A stretch of 38,800 bases of DNA, taken from contig NZ_WMIB01000030.1 in the NCBI RefSeq assembly GCF_009711125.1, forward strand, positions 1 through 38,800. The letters are read 5' to 3'. A model generated the notes under the pieces. It was not told the DNA's origin. It worked only from the letters and a program-made list of their open reading frames with translations, and searched no databases. This DNA is from Metabacillus mangrovi. Its GTDB lineage: Bacteria > Bacillota > Bacilli > Bacillales > Bacillaceae. Below are positions 33,001 to 38,800 of the stretch, piece after piece; the first letter of the stretch is position 1; every line of letters begins with the position of its first letter. The translations under genes and the position numbers were made by a program.

Positions 33001-33534
33001 TTATTTTAGAGCAAAACTCAAAACAGACTTCCCGCTGCTTCCCCATTTGAATTCCAGTGCATACATCTTTTTCTCACTGGAAGGGATGCTGAATTCAGTT
33101 TGATTTGAAGGAAAAACTTTGGAATTTATTATTTTTGCAGGCAGCATCTCGTCTTCTTTTCTCAAATCATATAGTGATACCTTTGAAGGAGCAGGCTTCA
33201 TATTCCCCCAATTTAGCAAGATGGCCGACACCTCCGGATCCGCTTTTTGTGAACTCATTTCGTGAACATTGTATGTCCCTTCGCCGCAGTCCATCCAGCA
33301 AACTTCTTCGTACATATGGTCAATTGTTCCAGAAAGCTTTTGTCCGTTAAGATCGAGCAGCGAGAGTTCCGGCATCGCAACCGATTCAAATGCTGGAAGC
33401 ACATGCTTCGTATTCTGCAAAAAAACACGTTGCTCCTCTGCAGGCCCGGAAAAACTCCCCCCGCCTCCTGTGCAGCCGGTTAATAAAACAAAGGTTAATA
33501 AAACGAATAATGGTTTGATTAAAACGTATTTCAT
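33001..33534 (-). CDS. Hypothetical lipoprotein
   Basis: A 177-residue protein with a lipoprotein signal: MKYVLIKPLFVLLTFVLLTGC, where Cys is residue 21, followed by a Gly/Ser linker. The mature part is acidic, beta-rich and mixed in character (PELSLLDLNGQKL, VCWMDCGEGTY with two cysteines, SVLSFALK end). No family was recognised. ATG is preceded by GGAGGGG. It is divergent from the M50-like gene 84 bp away. Confidence 0.75.
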   Translation of the reverse strand: MKYVLIKPLFVLLTFVLLTGCTGGGGSFSGPAEEQRVFLQNTKHVLPAFESVAMPELSLLDLNGQKLSGTIDHMYEEVCWMDCGEGTYNVHEMSSQKADPEVSAILLNWGNMKPAPSKVSLYDLRKEDEMLPAKIINSKVFPSNQTEFSIPSSEKKMYALEFKWGSSGKSVLSFALK

Positions 33535-33618
33535 TAAACCCCTCCGATTCTTCTTTACTAGAATACTATGGGTATATGGTAAAATATATAAAAAACAAGA
33601 TATAGCCGGAGGTTATTT

Positions 33619-34704
33619 ATGAAAAAATGGAACACGTTCCTTCTCACCTTAATCAGCGCGGCAGCAGGAGGGTTCGGAACGTTCTTTCTCCTTGATTATT
33701 TTGCTTTAGACATGGGCTGGAGTACATTATTTTGGATGGCTCTTTATTTTTTCGCAAGCCATTACGCAGCGGTCATCATTCACGAAGCCGGCCATCTGGC
33801 AGGAGGGGCCTTAAAGGGAATGAAATTCAGCAGCATGCTCGTCGGACCTATCCTGCTGGTCAAAAACAAAGGCCGGGTCTCTTTACGCTGGGAAAAACAC
33901 GGACTAAGCATCGGGGGCAAAGCGACGATGTACCCCGACCTTTCTGAAAGAAAAGCTTCCCTTCCAAATCAGCTTTATTGGCATTTGCTTTGCGGGCCGC
34001 TGGCCAGTCTGATAATTGGTGCGGCAGCTCTTTATGCTTCCATCACGCTAAACGTTATCTGGCTCTTTGTCTTCTCAGCCATCAGTCTTCTGGCTGGCGT
34101 CATAAACCTCGCTGCCAGAGAGAACCGCGATGCCATACCTGACGGTGCAGCACTCGCCCACCTAAAGGACCCTGTGAAAAAGGAACTGCTTACAGCTGCT
34201 TACCTGATATTTGGAAGCATCAAGGATGATTGGTCTGAACTGCCGGCGGAAGTCGCGGATAGGGCAAGAAGGGCTGTTCATCAACTGCCGGATCACCTGC
34301 TTTCTGCAGGAATCGCATCATCCCTTGCCCAGTACGATATGAACCGCGGAGCTCCAGCTGAAGCAGCGGATCTGCTCGCTGCTATCGGGGAACATTCTCC
34401 AGAGGGAAAAAGAAGCTTTGTATGGGAGCAGGTGGACGCCAACTACTTGATGGCCTGTTACCTGTCTGGACGAACCGGAGATTTCAGCAGCATCGCAGCA
34501 CGGGTACACAAGCGTGATGCGTTGGCATACGAAAAAGCACGCTATGCAGCGGCTGCCATCTCGGGGCAGGAGCAGGACGCAGCTCATGCCTATGAAAGAG
34601 CCATCTATCATTCTTCGAGAATGTTTTTGATCTACGGAGACGGAAAGCTGGAACGGAACCTGCTGGAGCAGGCGGAGCTGTACCGGAAAGAGGTTTCCGC
34701 ATAA
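33619..34704 (+). CDS. M50-family-like membrane metalloprotease
   Basis: A 361-residue protein with the HExxH zinc motif in a membrane segment (His55, Glu56, His59 in IIHEAGHLAGG). A third-ligand motif lies later: Asp175 in NRDAIPDGAA, resembling the N-x-x-P-D/LDG site of site-2 proteases. There are about four hydrophobic stretches before residue 165, then a soluble C-terminal domain of helix pairs (about 185-355) rich in TPR-like repeats. This arrangement fits a small M50 peptidase that cuts membrane-bound proteins or signals; the target is unknown. GGAGG precedes the ATG. It is convergent with natK. Confidence 0.75.
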   Translation: MKKWNTFLLTLISAAAGGFGTFFLLDYFALDMGWSTLFWMALYFFASHYAAVIIHEAGHLAGGALKGMKFSSMLVGPILLVKNKGRVSLRWEKHGLSIGGKATMYPDLSERKASLPNQLYWHLLCGPLASLIIGAAALYASITLNVIWLFVFSAISLLAGVINLAARENRDAIPDGAALAHLKDPVKKELLTAAYLIFGSIKDDWSELPAEVADRARRAVHQLPDHLLSAGIASSLAQYDMNRGAPAEAADLLAAIGEHSPEGKRSFVWEQVDANYLMACYLSGRTGDFSSIAARVHKRDALAYEKARYAAAAISGQEQDAAHAYERAIYHSSRMFLIYGDGKLERNLLEQAELYRKEVSA

Positions 34705-34706
34705 GA

Positions 34707-34738
34707 AAAGAGAGCCCGTCATCAGGCTCTCTTTTTCA
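34707..34738. terminator. Terminator between the M50-like gene and natK
   Basis: AGAGAGCC-type arm (GAGAGCC) with GGCTCTC, followed by TTTTTC on the plus strand. It overlaps the final codons of natK. Confidence 0.8.
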
Positions 34739-35690
34739 CTGCCGGAAACTTCACTTTCAAGGAAAAACGGTTCTCTTTACAGGCAAAATCAAGGAAGCCG
34801 GCGTTTTTTCGAACGATATCTGCGATGACTTTTGTTCCGAGTCCTTCCTGGCCTTTTGTGGACCGGCCTGCTTTTTCAAATAAAACGTCCAGCACGTCAT
34901 TCGGCGGTTTGACACACGTGTTTTCACAAACAAGGATATAAACCCCGCTCTTTTTTTCAAATTTCATCGTTAGTGATGCACTGCTGTTCCCGGACTCAAG
35001 AAACTCTTCACATGCCTCCACCGCGTTGGACAGGATGTTGCCGAGCAGGCCGACGAGATCAAACGGGCTGATGGGGAGCGAGGAAACCGGAAGATCAAAC
35101 GCATAGGTGATCTTCACTCCAAGCCGGGACGCCCGTTCATAGGCATCATGCAGGATGCCCGCCGCGGCCCCGTCCTCTCCTTTAATAGAAAAGTTCGTTT
35201 CTTCATAGCTCCGGAGCAGGCCTTTCATGTATTCCCGAGCCTCCTCCTCCTTGCCGCTTTCCACAAGGAAGTGGACAGCTGTCACATGCTTCAGGTAATC
35301 ATGACGCTGGCTCCGGACGACCCGGAATGTCTCGTTTACGGCATCCTGTACCTCAAGAAGTCTGGTTCTTTCCTGCTCTGTTTTCTTCATTTCCAATCCG
35401 GCCATATACCGGGTTCCTTCAATTGCAATAGCAATGAGGACAAAAACCGATTGGACCGCCAACGGGGCCAGCCATGCACCCGCCGCCGCAGCAGCCTGTA
35501 CAGTGGCAAGAAGTATCTGAATCGCTGGTTTCACATTGGGAATCGCTTTGATCCAGATCGTTCCGCCGTAAAGGATCAATCCAGCAGCAGCCGCTAAAAC
35601 CAGCACAGGCATTTCGCTCCATAACAGCCAAAAATAATAGATTAGCAGAAGCACTCCTGCTCCTGCATATAACACTTTTTCCAAAATCAT
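34722..35690 (-). CDS. natK: Sensor histidine kinase, NatK-like (AgrC/GHKL type)
   Basis: A 322-residue kinase. About four hydrophobic segments span residues 5-95, then a coiled-coil linker. The phosphorylation site His is in RSQRHDYLKHV (about residue 130). The GHKL ATPase domain has the N-box (LLGNILSNAVEACEE) and a GLGTKVI G-box. It should sense an unknown signal at the membrane and phosphorylate NatR. The ATG at 35690 directly follows an in-frame GTG (35693). The natR stop lies 3-6 nt upstream, with AAGG between them, so the pair is coupled. Family membership is secure and the gene name rests on the natAB context. Confidence 0.85.
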   Translation of the reverse strand: MILEKVLYAGAGVLLLIYYFWLLWSEMPVLVLAAAAGLILYGGTIWIKAIPNVKPAIQILLATVQAAAAAGAWLAPLAVQSVFVLIAIAIEGTRYMAGLEMKKTEQERTRLLEVQDAVNETFRVVRSQRHDYLKHVTAVHFLVESGKEEEAREYMKGLLRSYEETNFSIKGEDGAAAGILHDAYERASRLGVKITYAFDLPVSSLPISPFDLVGLLGNILSNAVEACEEFLESGNSSASLTMKFEKKSGVYILVCENTCVKPPNDVLDVLFEKAGRSTKGQEGLGTKVIADIVRKNAGFLDFACKENRFSLKVKFPAVKKRA

Positions 35691-35696
35691 CACGCC

Positions 35697-36398
35697 TTAA
35701 AAATAATGAGACTGAAGAAAATCAATCTGTTCCTTTGTAATCATCGCCTTCTCTTCCAATCCTTCAAACGAAACCATGTACGTCGTCTTCGTGTACACCG
35801 AGAAATTTTTCACATAATGAATATTGATGATAAAGGACCGGTGCGAGCGGATAAAATCCCGCTCCCGCAGTTCACCTTCAAGCTCGTTCAAGGTCTGGTA
35901 GGTTTTGACCGGCCCTGACTTCGTATAAATGGTCGTAGAGCGGCCGGTCCGTTCAATAAAAATAATCTCTTTCTTTTGTACAATATGAATCTCAGATTTC
36001 TGCCTCAAAAAAAGCCTGCCCGCAATTTCAGAGGATTGATTCTTCTCGATATACCGCTGAATCGATTTTTCCAGCCGGTCTTTCGGGTAGGGCTTCATGA
36101 TGTAATCATGAACGTTCAGTTCAAAAGCATGAACGGCATAGCCGCTCGCTGCCGTTACAAAAATGACCGCTATATTCAAGGCATGTGTATGTATAATATC
36201 CGCCAGCTCATATCCGGAGAGCTCCGGCATTTCAATATCGGCAATCAACAGGTCAATCGCTTCTTTTTTCACATATTCATAGGCTTCCTCTGCTGACTGC
36301 GTAGCAAAAACAATTTTTATTTCTTCGATGTTCCCGGCAATTCCCTGCAGTTTATCGAGGTCAATTTTCCGGTCATCTACTAATCCTACTTTAATCAT
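35697..36398 (-). CDS. natR: LytTR response regulator, NatR-like
   Basis: A 233-residue response regulator. Its receiver domain has acidic Asp8/Asp9, phospho-acceptor Asp54 (LLIADIEMP) and late VTAASGYAVHAFELNVHDYIMKPY. It carries a LytTR DNA-binding domain from about residue 130 (VQKKEIIFIERTGRSTTIYT; FIRSHRSFIINIHYVKNF). LytTR dimers bind direct repeats about 21 bp apart, and such a pair lies in the divergent region upstream of natA (36461-36494). ATG 36398 is preceded by AGGAG at 8 nt. Confidence 0.9.
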   Translation of the reverse strand: MIKVGLVDDRKIDLDKLQGIAGNIEEIKIVFATQSAEEAYEYVKKEAIDLLIADIEMPELSGYELADIIHTHALNIAVIFVTAASGYAVHAFELNVHDYIMKPYPKDRLEKSIQRYIEKNQSSEIAGRLFLRQKSEIHIVQKKEIIFIERTGRSTTIYTKSGPVKTYQTLNELEGELRERDFIRSHRSFIINIHYVKNFSVYTKTTYMVSFEGLEEKAMITKEQIDFLQSHYF

Positions 36399-36460
36399 CC
36401 GATCTGCTCCTATATCTGTTATCCTCCTCTATTGTATCATCACAGGGCTGAATTTAACCG

Positions 36461-36494
36461 ATTCACGACAGGAAATTCCATATTCGCGACAAGA
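36461..36494. promoter_or_regulatory. Direct-repeat operator for NatR upstream of natA
   Basis: ATTCACGACAGGA (36461-36473) and ATTCGCGACAAGA (36482-36494) match at 11 of 13 positions and are exactly 21 bp apart, the two-helical-turn spacing typical of LytTR sites. A -10-like TATGAT follows at 36521-36526, with no good -35 (GAGAAA at 36498), as expected for activator-dependent expression. Confidence 0.7.
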
Positions 36495-36559
36495 TGGGAG
36501 AAACCACTCTCTTTTCCCGTTATGATGAAGTCAGAAATCAGGAGAAAGGAAGAGTAAAC

Positions 36560-37309
36560 ATGATAATCATTCAGGAAGTTTCCAAGCAGTTTAAAGACCG
36601 GAAAACGTATGTGACCGCTCTTAAACATATCTCTTTTGACGTGAAAAAAGGCGAGGTCGTCGGGCTGCTCGGCGAGAACGGAGCGGGAAAAACGACTCTG
36701 CTCCGCTCGATCGCTACCTTGATCACCCCTTCAAGCGGATCGATCAGCGTGGATGGATATGATTCGATTAAGCAGGCTTCTGAGGTGAAAAAGAGAATCG
36801 GCGTGCTTTTCGGGGGCGAAACCGGACTGTACGACAGGCTGACAGCGAAAGAAAACCTTGAATATTTTGCTGTCCTTTACGGAATGAGCCGGCATGAAAA
36901 GAAGGTGCGGATCGAGGAACTTGCTGTGATGTTCGGCATGAAGGACTATCTCAACCGGAAGGTCGGCGCGTTCTCCAAAGGGATGCGCCAGAAGGTCGCC
37001 ATCTCACGTGCACTCATCCACAACCCTGGTATTATTCTGTTTGATGAACCAACAACCGGCCTGGATATCACCTCCTCAAACATCTTCAGGCAGCTGATCC
37101 ACGAGCTGAAAGCGAAAGGCAAGACCATTATCTTCTCAAGCCATATCATGGAAGAGGTTCAAATGCTTTGTGATTCAGTCGTCATGGTGCATAAAGGAGA
37201 AGTCGTTTACAAAGGGGACCTTGAAGGACTCTATCATGAAGAAGCAAGCAGAGACCTGAACTATATTTTCATGTCCAAATTAGTCAGGGGGAAAAGCCAT
37301 GTTTCTTAA
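36560..37309 (+). CDS. natA: ABC transporter ATP-binding protein, NatA-like
   Basis: A 249-residue ATPase. It shows Walker A (GENGAGKTTLL), Q-loop-region (IGVLFGGETGLYDRLTA), signature FSKGMRQKVAISRAL, Walker B (IILFDEPTTGLD), and the switch His (IIFSSHIMEE). It energises NatB; the B. subtilis pair exports sodium ions. ATG 36560 was chosen for AAAGGAAG upstream and for family length; the frame extends upstream to 36494 without a ribosome site. It is divergent from natR and overlaps natB by 11 nt. Confidence 0.9.
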   Translation: MIIIQEVSKQFKDRKTYVTALKHISFDVKKGEVVGLLGENGAGKTTLLRSIATLITPSSGSISVDGYDSIKQASEVKKRIGVLFGGETGLYDRLTAKENLEYFAVLYGMSRHEKKVRIEELAVMFGMKDYLNRKVGAFSKGMRQKVAISRALIHNPGIILFDEPTTGLDITSSNIFRQLIHELKAKGKTIIFSSHIMEEVQMLCDSVVMVHKGEVVYKGDLEGLYHEEASRDLNYIFMSKLVRGKSHVS

Positions 37310-38468
37310 AATCTACTTGAAAGAAATGAAGGATATGCTGAGAGACCAGAGGACGCTGCTGCTCGGGGTGCTTGTTCCGATTCTGGTCCTGACAGGATTA
37401 ACACTGTTTTATGAGAAAATGATGAATGATTCCAACGTAAACCTGACGTTAGCCGTCTCCGAAGAATTGCCGCAAGAAGAGAAAGCGCTGCTAGATGGGA
37501 CAAAAAATGTAACAGTCAAAGGTTTTGCGGACCCAGAGAAGGCAGTATCCGATGGCAAGGCCCAGGCAGCCGTCCTTCTGGATGCCCGGTTTTCAGAGAA
37601 AATCAGTAAAGGTGAACAAGCAGAAGCAGCTCTCTTTGGAGATTCTTTCAGTAAAAACTCTTCCCAGCTTATGATGATTGTCCAGGAAAAATTGACGGCC
37701 TATAAAGACAGTGTTGTTTCAAGCCGTCTCCAAAACGAGAACATCAACCCGGTTATCATTACACCCTTTGAAATCACCACGAAGGAAATGATTCAGCAGC
37801 AAGATCAAGCCGCCGTCGGGATCGGCATATTATCCACACTTCTGCCGATGATTATCACGATGTCCATTGTATCCGGGGCTTATCCGGCCGCCTCTGATCT
37901 GTTTGCCGGCGAGAAAGACCGCAAAACGATGGAGGCCCTGCTTATGACTCCGGTCAGCCGGACAAAGGTGCTGCTCGCAAAATGGCTCACCGTTTCGAGC
38001 ATCGCACTCTTATCAGGCCTTGTGGCGGTCACCGTCGTCATCCTTGAAATTACATTCATGACAACAGAATTGAAAAACGCACTCCAGTTTGGGGATCAGA
38101 CCGGAATGGTGATTGGAATCATCCTGCTGTCCTCGCTCGTTTTCGCGATGCTTATGTCCGCTCTGCAGATGCTCGCAAGTCTGATTTCCAAATCGGTGAA
38201 AGAAGCGCAAAGCTATCAGACTCCCATCATGATGCTTCCGATCCTGCCAGTATTCGCCTTAACGTCACTTGGGGTAAATGAAATCACTGCACAGCATTAC
38301 TTCATCCCTGTTCTGAATTTGAATGTATTGATCAAAGAAATGCTGAACGGAATCTACCGTTTGGAAAGCGTCCTGCTGACAGTCGGTACGACAGCGGCCT
38401 GCTTGATCATCATCCTCGCCCTCACCGTCTTTCTGTTCAAACAGGACCGCTGGGTAATGGGCAAATAA
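37299..38468 (+). CDS. natB: ABC transporter permease, NatB-like
   Basis: A 389-residue ABC-2-type permease. An N-terminal helix (about 20-40) is followed by a large extracytoplasmic loop (about 45-170) and then five hydrophobic segments from about 175 to 385. It contains the FAGEKDRKTMEALLMTPVSR segment seen in the ABC-2 family's coupling region. With NatA it would form a sodium exporter. ATG 37299 is inside the natA end, with AGGGGG 8 nt before it. The next terminator follows at once, so natA-natB form a two-gene operon. Confidence 0.88.
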   Translation: MFLKIYLKEMKDMLRDQRTLLLGVLVPILVLTGLTLFYEKMMNDSNVNLTLAVSEELPQEEKALLDGTKNVTVKGFADPEKAVSDGKAQAAVLLDARFSEKISKGEQAEAALFGDSFSKNSSQLMMIVQEKLTAYKDSVVSSRLQNENINPVIITPFEITTKEMIQQQDQAAVGIGILSTLLPMIITMSIVSGAYPAASDLFAGEKDRKTMEALLMTPVSRTKVLLAKWLTVSSIALLSGLVAVTVVILEITFMTTELKNALQFGDQTGMVIGIILLSSLVFAMLMSALQMLASLISKSVKEAQSYQTPIMMLPILPVFALTSLGVNEITAQHYFIPVLNLNVLIKEMLNGIYRLESVLLTVGTTAACLIIILALTVFLFKQDRWVMGK

Positions 38469-38497
38469 AAAACAGGCACGCGGGTGCCTGTTTTTTT
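38469..38497 (+). terminator. Terminator of natAB
   Basis: AACAGGCAC and GTGCCTGTT around four bases, followed by TTTTTT on the plus strand. Confidence 0.9.
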
Positions 38498-38530
38498 ACT
38501 GTTTCAAGCCAATGGCAGATGTAATTCCGG

Positions 38531-38604
38531 TTTCGAAGATAAAATTTTATTTTCGGAGATATAGTCCTAATTTCGAAGATAACTCCCAGTTTTTCGAAGA
38601 TAAA
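38531..38604. repeat. TTTCGAAGAT repeat array
   Basis: TTTCGAAGAT-type copies occur at 38531, 38551 (TTTCGGAGAT), 38571 and 38592, about 20-21 bp apart, each followed by A/T-rich spacer. The array stops abruptly before the insertion-sequence-like sequence at 38610. Confidence 0.8.
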
Positions 38605-38668
38605 TGGTAGTGTCAATAATTATGTGTAAGGCAGTACTCCCGGGATATATATACTTGGTTATGGGGAC

Positions 38669-38704
38669 TTTCCCCTCCGGAGGCCGAGGCCTCCGGAGGG
38701 GAAA
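38669..38704. repeat. Perfect 17-bp inverted repeat
   Basis: TTTCCCCTCCGGAGGCC, two bases, then GGCCTCCGGAGGGGAAA: 17 perfect base pairs. It lies 21 nt after the stop of the partial gene on the minus strand. There is no following T-run, so a simple terminator is not certain. Confidence 0.85.
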
Positions 38705-38725
38705 AATCTCATTCCGTTCTTCCTG

Positions 38726-38800
38726 TCATCTTTCTTTTCCATAACGTTCATCAAACATCTGGGCGATTTCTTCTTTCGCTAACCCAAATCCTCCTAATTT
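38726..38800 (-). CDS. 3' end of a partial gene, possibly a transposase
   Basis: The last 24 codons of an open frame running in from the right edge, ending KEEIAQMFDERYGKER and TGA. It lies inside the insertion-sequence-like segment, so it may be a transposase C-terminus, but the fragment is too short for a family call. Confidence 0.35.
   Translation of the reverse strand, partial: KLGGFGLAKEEIAQMFDERYGKER

Larger units (their letters stand above)
38606..38800 (-). mobile_element. Probable end of an insertion sequence (IS256-like)
   Basis: GTAGTGTCAATAATTATGTG (about 38608-38627) resembles the terminal inverted repeats of Bacillus IS256-family elements. It is followed inward by a perfect palindrome and the 3' end of a gene on the minus strand. 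It interrupts the TTTCGAAGAT array. The rest of the element is outside the window, so the family is not confirmed. Confidence 0.4.

Overview
The window is chromosomal DNA from an endospore-forming, low-to-mid-GC Gram-positive of the family Bacillaceae. The evidence is a block of genes that keeps the Bacillus subtilis yfh-yga order: yfhD, yfhE, yfhF, recX, yfhH, sspK, yfhJ, yfhP, mutY, yfhS, fabL, sspE, ygaB, ygaC, ygaD, ygaE. Two small acid-soluble spore proteins with sigma-G-type promoters, strong AGGAGG-type ribosome sites and many TTG/GTG starts agree with this. The species cannot be named from the sequence; the dense intergenic repeats distinguish it from B. subtilis.

Layout. 1-800: array of 192-bp tandem repeats running in from the left. 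1091-2167: YgaE-like membrane protein. 2195-7766: an oligopeptide ABC importer operon on the minus strand in the order D-F-A-B-C (as in B. subtilis app), with a mapped promoter and a leader of about 320 nt. 8244-17253: the conserved yga/yfh block, mostly minus strand, covering ABC exporter, nucleotide phosphatase, spore proteins, enoyl-ACP reductase, adenine glycosylase and RecX. An IS605-type transposon end remains downstream of yfhP. 17353-21459: yfhF, an amidohydrolase, a GNAT acetyltransferase preceded by an unusual tRNA-like stem-loop leader, a 640-bp array of CGTGCC modules, then yfhE-yfhD. 21500-26212: a three-domain NlpC/P60 wall protein in which only the middle domain keeps the catalytic residues, a zinc-ribbon threonine synthase, an RDD membrane protein, a propeller-like protein and an exosporium-like protein.

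26349-29854 is a tight nag operon (nagA-nagB-nagR plus a nucleotidyltransferase) with a NagR-type operator overlapping its promoter. It turns N-acetylglucosamine-6-phosphate into fructose-6-phosphate under control of its own GntR regulator. Between nagA and an N-acetylmuramoyl-L-alanine amidase lies a compact cluster of DnaA boxes (30034-30200), the most striking regulatory feature here. 31334-32085 is a second array of the left-edge repeat family. 32275-34704 holds a flavin-type oxidase, an orphan lipoprotein and an M50-like membrane protease. 34722-38468 is a NatK-NatR two-component system divergent from a NatA-NatB ABC transporter, with a 21-bp-spaced direct repeat between them as the likely LytTR operator. 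The right edge has another short repeat array, apparently interrupted by an insertion sequence of which only the end is in the window.

Several intergenic spaces are filled by modular repeats. The GGTCTC/GCTATTT family (192 and 190 bp periods), the CGTGCC family (102 bp, five modules) and the TTTCGAAGAT family all use modules near 21 bp. A fourth region downstream of ygaB carries 36-bp and 127-bp tandem repeats. None looks coding.
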